From Gibbula magus (Eukaryota; Mollusca; Gastropoda; Trochida; Trochidae), in contig OW388292.1 in assembly GCA_936450465.1 (NCBI GenBank), positions 27,540,368 through 27,604,367 of the forward strand: 64,000 nt of DNA, in the 5' to 3' direction. Position numbers and translations under genes: made by a program. Below the pieces are notes generated by a model. That model saw only the letters and a program-made list of their open reading frames with translations. It had not been told where the DNA came from and made no database searches. The first letter of the stretch is position 1, and each line of letters starts with the position of its first letter. Below are positions 36,801-48,798 of this stretch, in pieces.

Positions 36801-39800
36801 CATAATAAATCTACAGTTATCATTTAAAAAAAGTCTTTTTGTCTTCAAAAGTAGAAGTAGATACTTATGTGTTTTGAATTTATTTCACGCATGTAAGGAT
36901 TTGAAGGAACATGAATAAATTATTCTGATCATATTGTGCTTAACTATCCGCAGAAGGTACCACACCCAAACACTGACAACCACTGTGTGTGACTAAAATA
37001 CTGTATTACTTCGATGGTCCATTTAGCTTTACATTGGTGTTTTATAGTTAAACTCATCTATGGGTTATTTAACATGGACAGAACAATATTCTCTATAAGT
37101 CATAATGTAATCTTTCGACTTTTTATTTACTTTAGATAACTATTTATAAGTAGGATAAATAATGCTAAGCTGGTATTTAAAGGATTCAAATGGAACTATT
37201 CCTGGCAATAGAGAATTCTTTATTTTAGCAATCTTTATTATCTACTAAAATCAAATAATGGAGAAGCCTTGGAATTCTTTATCTCAATCTTTTTATTCTT
37301 TATCAACTGTTCAAATGAGATTAAGCACTAACTCAGCAACAATTTACAACGACTAATAAACAAATTACACACATTCACTCGTGAATCATAAACTTCATTG
37401 AATCCAAAATAAAGATCAGCAAAATTCACAAGTGTACCAAAAAGAATTTATATGTGGAAAGAAATCAATAAAATAGGTTACAAATTTGATTACAGATCTG
37501 CTGATTGGATGAAATCAGGCCTGATTCAGTTTGAGGATTTATTGTTGAATAAACTCACACAAATTCAGTTTACTCTAAGAGCCTTCGACTGTTGGTGAAG
37601 TTTAATAAGATTTACTTGCATCAGAATTCTTGAAGTGAGATGCAGCACCATAAATGTCCCTTAAAGTCTGGCAAATTCAAGCATCATTACCCAGAATTCT
37701 CAGGAACATAGATTCGCTTTTACCTAGAGATATACGTCTAAAGTGGGAATTGAGGACATAACTTCTAAAGTTTTGATTTCTTTTCTTCCGATTTTGAATT
37801 ACTGTTAGATGACTCTATTGAATACTTTTTGTACGCTTAGAGCAAGATACAGATCTCTATTGATCAATAAAATATTTGGTCTATGGTAGAATTTTGATAA
37901 ATAAAAATTTCGAACACCTCTTCTGAAAACTTTTGAGACTATATTTTGTTACTTCAGTCTCAGAGAGTGAACTATAGACAACATGTGATTGTCAAAACAA
38001 CTTTCCTTATAAATATTTTGCAATTTTGATAGAATAAAACATTTTCAATGAACAAAACCTTGTTTAATATTTCAATACACCATTAGAGAAAAGAATGTTC
38101 AAGAGGTAAGACGTTCCTTCCAACACAAAGCTTGGAGAAAATCAGAACTAATTATGAAGGCAGGGCTTCTATCAAAGAACACCAGAAAAAGACATCGCAG
38201 TAACCAGTACACAGACGATAGATCAATAGATAGAAATACCTTGATAGAGATATACTTTTACTTACTAATCTGACATTAATACCTACATCAATACTGGACG
38301 GTCATTTCATATGTTACCCACCTCAATCTTGTTAAAATCTTTATATACATGGCAATACTGACCTACATCAATGTTCTATAAAACCTATATACCACCTGAC
38401 TACATTACTTCACTACCTAGGAAAACCTACATTATTAGATGACAATGCCTACATCAATACCTATCAAAACCATCGATTGATATCTGGTATTACCTTTAAC
38501 AATACTATTCAAAATCTCTATTAAATTCCGGACAATACCTCCATTAAATCCTATCAAATTATGATTGATATCCAACTCCCGGCCAACAAAGGTAAGTACG
38601 AAGTAGATTACAAGGCTGAGGTAACATGTGTATAGTCCTGTTTTACCTGTCCAACAACGAGCAGACCCTCTCGTGTTTGAAAAACAAGTAACTCCGGTGG
38701 GATGGTCTCGGAATGTGCCCCATTAACGTCCAGCCAAACCAGTAATCATAACATTACCCACCTTTCATGCACATAAGTAATAATCGCAATCAACTAGTGG
38801 CGACATTCTGGCTCGAACAGGGCCCTACCTGTTAACGAATTCTGACAGGTAAATAACAACAGGTATAGCACCTGAAACAATGGCAGATGCTAATTGCAAA
38901 CTGTCGGAGGTAAACAGGAGCTCCCTTCCTAACACCTACGCTTGATAAACTTCAAGTTCCACATCAGCAAACACTGAGATACCGGAGAAAGTCGTAGTGG
39001 TGTCATATTTTATTACTAACTCTATAAATGTCTTCAGTCCTAAAATGGAAATTTTTATACCCCATATATCTCTTAATTTTCCACAAGAAGCCATGAAAGG
39101 TTATTCCTAGCTTGAAAAGTAACTTGCATGGAAGTGTAATTTTGTTAACTTAAATGACAAACATACACAAAACCAAAAGAATGTAACCATCCCAGATTGA
39201 AAGAGCCTCAATCACTTTTTTTCAGACCTTCAAATGGTTGAATGCTTTTTGTAATTTGATCATTAATTTGTAATATTGAGCAATGAACATACACAAAACA
39301 TAATGGACTGGTTGTCATCTCATCATAAAGAATTATCATCTATATATTACATGAAAAGAGAGTACCTACTTCATATCTTAACTCAACAATGTTGAACTTA
39401 GTGTAACATGTGACATCTCCCTATTTATCCAGCCCTCTCTTGCTATGGGATATAATACATATCACAGCTTGAAGCGGCTCCATCACACCTGTAGTCTGCA
39501 GGGGGTACTATGTGGCTATGATATCCAAGTGACACACATCTCTCACCTTTACTCCCACACATCTGCTCAGTGTTTGCTCCTTTAAACACTCACCAACACA
39601 TTTTAAGAAATGGAATTCTGCTTTTGGGAGGAGCTGACATTTGAAAATAGCCAGCCATTAACTTTACTAAAGTAAATACTCAACACTATTTGAATTTGCC
39701 AAGCTTGCCCTTCAAGTTTAAAACAGGACAATGTGATTCTTTTTAAAAACAATTTTTGCAAACAATTTGAAAGATTCCACTTAGGTGTAAATTAAAGCAC

Positions 39801-42629
39801 CCTACCTCCAAACTTTGCTGTAAACGTTTTCCGCGCCTGCTCCCCCGTACACAAGCTCGAAAGGTCGAAACTAGTTTGCCAAGTTTGGGTAGTGAAATGT
39901 AATTTATACAGCAGGGAGGGAGGGCGATGTGATGTGATGTGATGTGAACTAGATCTCCAGTGTCCTGTGGCTGTAATGTAGACTTGTCTGTACCACAACA
40001 CTTATCATACTCTACAAGAAACACAAACTTGTGTCTTAATCAATATTAATTTTGATATCTATTTTCAGATATACAGAGTTTTGATTTCTTCTTGACATAA
40101 TTGAGTGGAATTAACTTTTTCTATAGAACTCAATCCTTTAGGTTCCTCAACACCGAGTTTTTAGAATCTGACTGATAAAGCGATCAACATCTATTCCTGT
40201 ACTAGAATGAGAGAGAAATTGCATGCTAACGAACTGTCTCTTAGGAAGAAAGCCTGCAATACCAGTATGGATATGCAATGCAGTGATACCTGTGAAACTG
40301 AACCAAGGATTGGTACTTACATACATACAATACAGCATCTAACTCAAACTCACATCACATGTAAAACAGTTTTCTGCTTAATTTTACATGGACACATCTG
40401 ATTTGACAAACATTGATGAAAATAGATAAACTCTAAGGTGAGGTGAGGTGAGGTGAGGTGAGGTGAGGTGGCTATGCATTACGGTTAAACCTCTGAGGAT
40501 CGGCTGGAACTAGCGAACCATGGGTGGTACTACGCTGAAATTCAGTGTAGCATTGCACCCAAATCTTCCTGCATGTAGAACAGTTCTCTACTGCAGACAA
40601 AGTTGCTGTGCCCCTGGTGGGATTGAGAAACATCAAACTACAACAACAACAATTAATGTTAAGAGAAGTCATATTTAATGATTGAATGACTTTTAATATG
40701 AGGTTGATGAGAGCAGAGTAAATACACAAGAGGAAGTTGATGGAGACAGAAAGGTTACATGGTGACTGCATATTGTGTAATAGCATAATGAGCGGAAGTA
40801 ACGTGGACATTTAGCTGAATATAGCCTTGTTAGTCGTGACTGCAACTATTATCTATGCACAAATGATTTAAAAAGTTAACATTATAAATTTTCTGAAATC
40901 TCCTTCATTGGACCACTACGCAATTTCATAGACCACGAGTTCTTAACATTTTATATTTATATGCTATGACCTTCAAAATAATAATGGATATTTATATTTC
41001 TACCCACTAGTGCATGCTCAAGGTGCTACAACATTATTACCCAGGTCTAACCCAAGCTGACATACACATCACTGGAAGGTCGCCCTAACACTACTTTTAC
41101 CAGGTACCCATGTGTACAGCTGGCTGACATTCTCAGAGCACCAATCATGTCTCTGTAAACGGCAAACTTTTATTGAGTGAGCAACTTTGTAGCAAATGAT
41201 TCAATAAAATTATATTTCTTACCTACTTCTTACTAGAAAACTGTTTTACCATAATTAAACACAAGATCAAGATATTGAAGAACTGGATAACAAATCCTTA
41301 ATGCCAACACGTTGATCAATATACCACTGGATTTCAAAGACCATCCCACCACCGTTTCTCCAGACCTCTTAGATCACCTCAACCGCAGACTACCAGACCA
41401 ACGGAACAAAATCTGCAGATTTATTTCTGTATTTTAAAAAAATCCCAAATCCCTTATCTGATGATATTTCAATGGCGAAAGCTGTCGATCAGGTGATCAA
41501 ATCACCAGTTCACTTAGCTGCTAAATAAAGTTCCAAGAACAGATCAGTATTAGGTGTGAACATTACAGGAGATGGGAACACCATTAATCAAACTCCAGGA
41601 GGCCAATATCTAGCCAACCGATCAGGAATACACTGACCCCTCCCCTGGATTAAGCTAAAATAGATCTTGGCTTATCTACTGGATTAATGTCAGTTTCAAT
41701 ATGCAAAGCCGGAGTTTTACCAAGTTTCCGAAAACCATTAAAATGGTTTACACTTTCAAGTGTCATCCTATTTCAAAATGGATATTGAGATATTTGATTA
41801 AGCATCAAGTAATAATAAACAACCATAAGGTACACAGATCACAGCTTATCTCATACTTTACAATGTAGAGATGTCACCCAGTTCCAAAATGGATCTGTCA
41901 CTATTTAAGCAGGTATCAAAAAGCTATAAACAATGGTGTCCTTGTCTTACTGTGATACTGATATTTGTGTAAATAACCTGAAAACAGATTCGTTGGCAGA
42001 TATATTGATCCATGAGAATGTGAAGTATTTGAATCCCTCCGCTACTTGATCTCCGGAATGTCATCTAAAATCTGCGTTCCTCAAACTTGAGGGGTAGCTG
42101 TCCGTTAAAGAGTTGAAAATCTGAGTCTTGATTTAGGAGCTCCTTATACCCTTATTGTAACCAATACACCCTTATCAGGTCGAGTTCTTCATAGTTGACA
42201 GTCAACGATCTCTGATGTCCACTGATAAAAAGATTTTGAAATAATTTTTGCTATTATATTATTATGAAATAAGAAACTATCAAAAACCAGAATGTTTTAA
42301 AGGATATCTTTAATTTCATAAAATCATGTTATATCATTGATGTACTTTTTGCATAGCATTTCTATTTTGCAAACTAGGTGAGGAAATATTAGAAATACTA
42401 CACTTCCACCTAAATCCAGTATATTTCATGGTCAAGCACATCAAAGATGGTATCTCATACAAACCAGTTCAAGGTGTTGATTGTACGTAACTTACTGACT
42501 GTAACATGATCTTGGATCTGACATTTGTCATCTGGTGGGTGTTGCTATGGATGTTTTAACAGAAACAACCATACCCATGAAACAACATAGACTTGGTTGA
42601 TGACAAAAACTGTATGAAATGTGCAATGC
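33845..42629. other. Long noncoding stretch
   Basis: About 8.8 kb with only short domain-free ORFs. It includes a decayed array rich in CCTACATCAATAC at about 38278-38600, a (GATGT)n run at 39923-39947 and one GGTGA-family copy annotated separately. The region around 35130-35600 is more GC-rich and could hold a noncoding exon, but no splice evidence decides it. Confidence 0.45.
40437..40583 (+). repeat. GGTGA-family dispersed repeat, internally deleted copy
   Basis: Seven GGTGA pentamers run directly into GTGGCTATGCATTACGG, skipping the left block of other copies, then GGATCGGCTGGAACTAGCG and GCATGTAGAACAG. The deletion joins the pentamer run to the body, so the run probably expanded after or during the deletion. 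Confidence 0.7.
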
Positions 42630-42633
42630 TTAA

Positions 42634-42646
42634 CCCTTACGTTGCG
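42634..42646 (+). repeat. piggyBac left terminal inverted repeat
   Basis: CCCTTACGTTGCG directly follows TTAA. The first six bases and TGCG match the right end. This is the end downstream of the transposase gene. Confidence 0.8.
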
Positions 42647-43004
42647 TATATATATTTTACCATTTTTAGCCCCTGTGGCGGAATTTACAGGCTCGCAGCT
42701 CGCAGCAGTAGTTTGAGCTTAGGCACTAACTAGCTCTGCTGGCGGAATTTACAGGCGGCGATTCCGGTACCGTTTTTACAAAAGATACCGCATCTACATG
42801 GCGAATACGGCCTATATACGGGCGTTGAATACAAATTCAAGTCGCGGCACCCGTACACAAATGGTTGCTTCATACCCGCATCTTTGAATTATTTTTTTAC
42901 GATTTTTCTTTACTTTTCTATTACTTTGTAAAGATTGTCTTTAATTCGGGCCTTATAACATCATGAATTTGGAGCGCGCTACTGAAATTTTTTTATGGAC
43001 TTGA

Positions 43005-43990
43005 AGACCAGATGTTTGTCTTTACAATGATATAAAAAATATTAGAATGCGACCTATGGTTATAATTCTATTGTCATCTAAAGTTTGTCTTTATTTCCAG
43101 CTTCATGAAATCAAAACTCCTGAGCGCGCATATTGCGAAATTTATATGTGCTTGTAGATAGTTTATTCCTCTTTACAATGACGTAAAAATTATTAGAATA
43201 CGACTTATGGTTCAGAAAATATAACCAACCAAAGGAGAGTGACGCTACCCCGACAGTACCACGTGAATGGTCCCGACGCGCACCAAGTTACTGGCACTGC
43301 TTGGTCCCCCCGGGACTGTGCTAATTACAGTACCGTTACCTCCTCGAGACCTCCTCGAGACCTCCTCGAGGGTGCCAGAGCCGAGCGCGCGTGGAACTAA
43401 TGGGTACTAATGAGCACAGCATACACTAATCACCGCGGCGAACGCAATACATGTTGCGCGGTGTAAAGTTTGTCTTTATTTCCAGCTTTATAAAATCGTA
43501 AATTATTTCGCGCGCATGCGAAACACGTATGTACTTGAAGACAATTTATTCCTCTTTACAATGATATAAAAATTATTGGAATACGTCAAACGGTTCGCAA
43601 TATATGAAGAGCGTAAGGAAGGCACCCCCAGTACTTAGAAAATTCATTTTTGAAAAACTAACTTTTTGCGACATCTGGCGCATCATTTGCCGCATGTTTA
43701 TTTTTCGCTGCGCATATACATATGATACATGGAATTGAAGACAATTTATTGCTCTTTACGATGATGTAAAAAGAAAAAAAATGCGCAACTTCGTTCGGAA
43801 GCTATAGCGGGCCAAATGAAGGTACCCTCGGTACTTTGAGGCAACTTTTTGACTATCGCGCATATCGGGGCACGTGCCGCAACTTTAGTTTTTCGTGCGC
43901 ATGTATAAATTTTATATTGAATCAAAGCCGAATCTTTCCTCTTTACCCCATGTAAGTTTTATGAAAATCGGCCACCCGGTTCAGCATTTA
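43005..43990 (+). repeat. piggyBac left subterminal modules (five copies)
   Basis: Modules centred at about 43021, 43176, 43555, 43756 and 43941 share ATTGAAGACAATTTATTCC (or a variant), CTCTTTACAATGATGTAAAA, a short A/T run, then an ATACGAC..GGTTC-type ending. The core TTTACA-ATGA-TGTAAA is an inverted repeat with 6-bp arms; copies differ by a few changes and the innermost is the most diverged. Spacing is irregular (about 155 to 380 bp). All modules have the same orientation as those at the other end of the element. Confidence 0.75.
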
Positions 43991-44078
43991 TGGGTGTTTT
44001 TTATGATGCGGTTCTGGCTGAACTTCCAATGAAAGCTCGCATTCACTTTCTCTGTCTCTTTGATAAAATAAAAAATAT

Positions 44079-44084
44079 TTTATT
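44079..44084 (-). terminator. Candidate polyadenylation signal for the transposase
   Basis: AATAAA on the minus strand about 155 nt after the transposase stop codon. It is the nearest canonical hexamer downstream, but the sequence is AT-rich, so chance occurrence is possible. Confidence 0.35.
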
Positions 44085-44239
44085 TGCAATGACATGTATT
44101 ACAATGAAATTACAATGCATTTACGTACAAATATACACAATATTTACCTGCGGTTGTGCGCAGAACAGCTTTAGGGACCTAACAAGGTATGTATATAATG
44201 TGTATATACTGGTTGTCCACACTTCGGCTCTCTTTACTT

Positions 44240-46273
44240 TCAATTTTCTTCTTCTTCATTCCCTTCTTCATTTCTTTCTTTTTCCGTGGCAGTGATGTAA
44301 GCCCTGGAATAGTCAGTGGCGGTGTGGTACAGTTTGAAGCATGGTGCGGCGCACAGAGAAACATTACAATCTGTACATTCATAAGAAGACTCTCTGCCTA
44401 CTCGTTTTTTCTTCCTTGCTGGCCCATTGCCTTCTTCAATCTGTTTTGCGAGGACGGCGCGTTTTGCCTTAGAGCATACCACACACATCCTTGTGACGTT
44501 TTTCTTCCTTCCGACAGGCTCAATCTTCGTCGGAAAGTGACGTCCATGAAGACGAGTGACACTCTCGTCGCTCGTGCTCGGCCGACCACGGGGACGTCTG
44601 CAAAGTGATGGAACTTGTTCCTTGTCCGCAAATGTTACTATATGTTGCGCCAAAGCCTTCCTGTATTCCCGACTTGTTTTTAGAGGTTTATCTTTGCTGT
44701 ATTCTTTATAAACGATGTAAGAGTTCAACATGGCAACGTTGAGAACGTGAAACCAAACCCGTTTCCACCACTTCAGGGTCTTCACTCGGAACGGCGTGTA
44801 CGACAACATCTGGTCGGCCCGATCAACACCTCCCATGTACTTGTTGTACGTTGTTACAATGCGCGGCTTGAGAACTGGTTCCCCTGTTGCCCGGTTCTTC
44901 TTCCCTGTTTGTTCAAGTTGTGTATCTTCAACAGTTGACATGAGAAGCACTGATTTTCTATCTTCGTAGCGAAGAACGAGTAGGCCATGGTTGTGAGAAA
45001 CTGTCATGTCCCCTTGCTTGGCTTTCTTTTTAGGTTTCTTGACTGAATCAGGAAGTCCCTTTCGATTGGCTCTCAACGTCCCCGTGGCACCTATTCCCCG
45101 CTCCCACAAATTTATGTACAGATTTGTGGACGAATAGTAGTTGTCCATAAAGATGTGATGCCCCTGTCCAACGTAGTCGTTCACCAAGTCCATGACTACA
45201 TCATAAGTTTTGCCACCTTCAGAAACCGGTTCATTCGTTTTTCCAGTGTAGAGTTTGAACTTGCAAACGTATCCGTTGTGCGAGTCACACAACATGAAAG
45301 CCTTTATCCCATACTTCTTAGGCTTGTCGGGAAGATAAACTTTGAAAGATAAGTTACCTTTCCAGGGCACCATGCCCTCGTCGACTGAAATGTTTTGATG
45401 CGGTTTATACACTCTTGAAAAACGGTGAACTATCCGGTTATACAAGTGTCCCAGTTTATTTATTGGTGAAAAGCACGGGGTGTTACGGCCCGGCATCCTC
45501 CTGTTGTCAGCCAAGTGTAGGTAGGTTATCAGAAGCCAAAACCTGTCTCGGGGCATGCACTTGGCGAAGAAAGGCGTTGAGGTAACATCACTTGTTGACC
45601 AGTAATCAGCAAAGTTTCTCTGCACAACCAATGACATGGCAATTGTCATGGCTACAAATACCTTCATCTCTTCTGCATTAGTGTCTTGCCACTGTTGCAT
45701 TCTTGAACGGGGTCTTAGAATTTTGTCCTCCATTGCTTGTTTGAAATATCTATTGGTTTCCGTTGCCATATCCTCATAGTCATCATTATGTATAAACAAA
45801 TTGAAAAAGTCAATAGGTTCAGGGTTCTCAGGAAGTTCTATGAACTGGCGCAACCCAGTTTGACCAGTGAAAGGCAAGTTTACACGTGGCCGCGGACCAT
45901 CCACCCACTCATCAAACGTCTGTGAATTATCATGATTATATTGTGGTATTTCGGCAAACTCCTCCTCAAAACCACTAAAGTCTTCTTCGGTGGAATTACC
46001 GGCGGCTAGAATCTTTCTGGCAATCTCTGTCTCTATATCACTCAGAGCATCTGTGTCACCATGTTCACTATCTATTACAGTGTCCCGATCATATGCATCA
46101 TCACTGTCTAAACCACTGCTACCATCACTGTCAGTTGACTCCATATCAGAGGCTTCATCAGCATGGATCTCGTTGATGAAGTCGTCGTCGCTTGAAACGG
46201 CTTCAAAGCTGCGTGTCCTAGTATGCAACGTCCTAGGCCGTCGCAGGGCCTTGCGTCCACGTCCGCGCAGCAT
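44240..46273 (-). CDS. piggyBac transposase (677 aa, intact)
   Basis: DDE-type (DDD) transposase that excises the element and inserts it at TTAA. The N-terminal third is acidic and low in complexity (SSDDDF, DSDGSSGLDSDD), as in many piggyBac proteins. The catalytic core follows. The three Asp residues are D298 in SVDEGMVPWKG, D377 in FMDNYYSS and D484 in GGVDRADQ, with spacings of 79 and 107 residues, close to the pattern of the insect piggyBac enzyme. The KTLKWWKRVWFHVLN block is also conserved. The C-terminus is a Cys-rich DNA-binding domain (CVVC...CTDC...CAAPCFKLYH), followed by an acidic tail. The start is fixed by an in-frame TGA 9 nt before the ATG. A CATTTACAG sequence just upstream could be a 5' UTR splice acceptor. 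No frameshift or internal stop is present. Confidence 0.95.
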   Translation of the reverse strand: MLRGRGRKALRRPRTLHTRTRSFEAVSSDDDFINEIHADEASDMESTDSDGSSGLDSDDAYDRDTVIDSEHGDTDALSDIETEIARKILAAGNSTEEDFSGFEEEFAEIPQYNHDNSQTFDEWVDGPRPRVNLPFTGQTGLRQFIELPENPEPIDFFNLFIHNDDYEDMATETNRYFKQAMEDKILRPRSRMQQWQDTNAEEMKVFVAMTIAMSLVVQRNFADYWSTSDVTSTPFFAKCMPRDRFWLLITYLHLADNRRMPGRNTPCFSPINKLGHLYNRIVHRFSRVYKPHQNISVDEGMVPWKGNLSFKVYLPDKPKKYGIKAFMLCDSHNGYVCKFKLYTGKTNEPVSEGGKTYDVVMDLVNDYVGQGHHIFMDNYYSSTNLYINLWERGIGATGTLRANRKGLPDSVKKPKKKAKQGDMTVSHNHGLLVLRYEDRKSVLLMSTVEDTQLEQTGKKNRATGEPVLKPRIVTTYNKYMGGVDRADQMLSYTPFRVKTLKWWKRVWFHVLNVAMLNSYIVYKEYSKDKPLKTSREYRKALAQHIVTFADKEQVPSLCRRPRGRPSTSDESVTRLHGRHFPTKIEPVGRKKNVTRMCVVCSKAKRAVLAKQIEEGNGPARKKKRVGRESSYECTDCNVSLCAAPCFKLYHTATDYSRAYITATEKERNEEGNEEEEN

Positions 46274-46596
46274 TCTGCTTCAACCTGTAAATGATTGAAA
46301 ATGCGTTAGATGTATGCAACATATAACATGTGATTAGAGACAATAAACATACAGAGATAATGAATGTGAGCTTCATGGACGTTCATTTGCCAGTTTCAGA
46401 ACCTCCCGGCGCATCTAGGACGACTGCGCCGCAAGCGCCGACGGCGCCGACGGCTTCTGACATCGCGCCGATTTTTCCGACGCATATGTCAAACGGACCA
46501 TTTTCTGATTTCCTCGGCGACGTGTAGCACCGGGCGCGAGGCCCGGAAAATAAACTACTATGTCAGGGAAGCTCGGGTTGTCAGTTGCCGAATGAC

Positions 46597-46830
46597 TTCT
46601 CTTTTCGAGAAGCAGAGCATCCAAGGAGCGGTCTCTCGAGGCGGAGCCCGGACCCATGGGAGCATACTCCCATGCTCTCCGGGAATTCCCGTCCCCGTCT
46701 TCCGCGGCGGACCCCGGATTCAATCGCGGGACAGGTTTCCCATGTTCTCTTTTGAGAACGAGAGACTCCGAGGAACAATCCTATGGGACGAACCCCGGAT
46801 TCTATTGGGAATGGGTTCCCATGCCCTCTC
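46597..46830. repeat. Hairpin-bearing direct repeat (offset about 147 bp) upstream of the transposase
   Basis: Two diverged copies align from CTTCTCTTTTCGAGAAG (46597) and GTTCTCTTTTGAGAAC (about 46743), each followed by a CCCGGA(C/T) block and a second hairpin: ATGGGAGCATACTCCCAT at about 46657 and GGGAATGGGTTCCC at about 46808. A half copy (GGACCCCGGATTCAATCG) lies between them. Loops and arms differ between copies while pairing is kept, giving four stems in about 230 bp. The position is 5' of the transposase gene, so this may be promoter or 5' UTR sequence. Confidence 0.65.
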
Positions 46831-47589
46831 GACATATATAGCAGAAACCTTCATACCTCGGAATGACACGAACCTTTATTTCAAAGTAGAAAAAAAATAA
46901 TAATTTGCACAAAAAGTTTGGGGGGTGGCGACCAAAAGCGGGGGGGTCCGCGCACCCCCCGGTAGATATTTATACTTGTGGGTCGGTCCCGAAGATGACG
47001 GACCACGCCCATGTTCATGGGAATTTTTTCTCATTATGTCATGGCGAATCCCGTCGGAAATTCCCCTGCTCACGAAAAAACTAATACCTAAAAAAGTAAT
47101 TGTGATACAAAAGAACTTTGGTAATAAAAGTGGTGAGGAATCAAATTCTCCATCTGCTCAGTTCAGTCCGCTACACATATAAATAATTCTTCAAATCTTA
47201 TTGAATGAAACGTCTTTTATTCAATAATGTAAAAGATAAAATAATAAATTCAATTCAAATGGTTTGGAAAGGTGCGCCCTCGCATTTGAATTTTAGAAAT
47301 AAAAACCTTTCGCAAATGGCATCAGTAACAAAAATGTTCACGCATTTTTAGAAACTCCGAAAAGTGAAATATTTTCCTGAGAAAATATTCCCACGAAAAG
47401 GCTTTTCCCCGAGCGGCGGGTCCCGTACTCAAATATATTTTCACTTTTATGTTATAATTTTTTTTCCAAAACTGGAAACAAAATTCCGTCATGACAGTTG
47501 TTCATCGTTTATAAAGCTCTATATTTGCGTATCAAAAGAACAGTATTTTAGTTATATATTATCATACTTCTTCACTTATGCGTACATCA

Positions 47590-48262
47590 ATATTGCGGCT
47601 CTTCGCGCATGCATAGTTCTTCCCAAAAACATGCGCATTATATCTGGAATTAAAGACAATGTTTTTCTCTTTACAATGATGTAAAAATTATAAAAATCGG
47701 ACTTGCGGTTCAAAAGTTATGAAGTGCGAAAATTATACCTTTTGGCGCGGCGCTTTGCGCATGCAGAGTTCTTCCCGAAAACATGCGCATTATACATGGA
47801 ATTGAAGACAATGTTTTTCTCTTTACAATGATGTAAAAATTATAAAAATCGGACTTGCGGTTCACAAGTTATAAAGCCCGTAATGATGGTATATGCTAAG
47901 AGCGCCACTTATTCAAAGCCGAATATCACCTTCTGCGCGACACCTGGCGCATCAAAAGTTATTGCCGAAAATACACGTATTTTATATGGAATTGAAGACA
48001 ATTCTTTTATCTATATACTGATAAAAAAATTATGAAAATATCCCAAGTAGTTTCTTAGAAATAGAGCGCCGAGGCATGTTGGGGTAAATGCGCCACATGT
48101 ATCAAAATTCAAAAGTGCGAAAGTCGGCTATCTCTGTGCGATTGCTGTATTTTCAGTTATGTTAGCGCAATTGCGATTTTTATATGGGAATAAAGGCCAT
48201 TCTTTCCTCTTTATTTTGGTATAAAAAAAAATGAAAACAACCAATTGGTTCATATGATACGA
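47590..48262 (+). repeat. piggyBac right subterminal modules (four copies)
   Basis: Modules centred at about 47671, 47822, 48009 and 48208 carry the same ATTGAAGACAAT, CTCTTTACAATGATGTAAAA and GGACTTGCGGTTCA blocks as the left end, in the same direct orientation. The first two are 150 bp apart and nearly identical over more than 100 bp, a recent duplication that includes the ACATGCGCATTATA lead-in. The last two are eroded. Confidence 0.75.
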
Positions 48263-48310
48263 AGTGCGAGAGAAAGGTAGCTTATCGCAATATCTTCCCG
48301 TAATTAGAAG

Positions 48311-48389
48311 CTATCTGCCCATGTGGCGAGATGCGAGACAGATAAGCATAGGCTATCTGCCCATGTGGCGGGATGCGAGACAGATAAGC
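48311..48389. repeat. 42-bp tandem duplication near the piggyBac right end
   Basis: Two copies containing CTATCTGCCCATGTGGCG and GATGCGAGACAGATAAGC differ by one base. CTATCTG and CAGATAAG within each unit are inverted, so each unit can fold. Confidence 0.8.
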
Positions 48390-48781
48390 CTGTACGGGCC
48401 TATCTCACCCCGGGGCAGTGCAGACACTTAGGTGCTAATTAGCCGCCGGGCAGTGTAGCCATCGGAGCGAAGCAGGACAAAATTGGCCTTTTGTAAAGCT
48501 AATTATCGATGCGTTACGGGTCAACAATGCACACGCAAATTGGTGTGAATTTTGCTGGACGTTCTGACCAGACACTGAAGAAAGTTTTATTCTCATTGCG
48601 GGCTGCGAGGCATAAATACAGCCATTCTCATGCAGCGAGTCGCGGAAACAATCGACTCGGGACCCGGTATGGAGGCTAGCCCAGTACATAGACAGGCGTG
48701 AATTCTTCTAAGTAAGCGATCCGGGATCCGTACTGGAGTACCTACGAATCGCTTATAGCCCGCCCGGATTATTCCGTCGCC

Positions 48782-48794
48782 CGCATGTTAAGGG
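48782..48794 (-). repeat. piggyBac right terminal inverted repeat
   Basis: Reads CCCTTAACATGCG on the minus strand, starting directly beside TTAA. Ten of 13 bases match the left end. Confidence 0.8.
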
Positions 48795-48798
48795 TTAA

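Larger units (their letters stand above)
42634..48794 (-). mobile_element. Complete piggyBac-superfamily transposon (6161 bp)
   Basis: TTAA occurs immediately outside both ends (42630-42633 and 48795-48798). Terminal inverted repeats are CCCTTACGTTGCG (left) and CCCTTAACATGCG (right, reverse complement), 10 of 13 matching. It carries one intact transposase gene on the minus strand. The rest is noncoding and highly structured: palindrome-centred modules at both flanks, a repeated GGCGGAATTTACAGGC at 42677 and 42741, an 11-bp CCTCCTCGAGA triplet at 43339-43370, and a 42-bp tandem duplication at 48311-48389. The length is large for a transposon with a 2-kb gene. Its GC-rich blocks contrast with the AT-rich host flank. 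With ORF, ends and target duplication intact it looks recent and possibly active. Confidence 0.9.

Noticed and set aside
46581..46835. Second small gene in the piggyBac element, opposite or upstream of the transposase
   Set aside because: Short ORFs on both strands coincide with the GC-rich hairpin repeats and have no domain.
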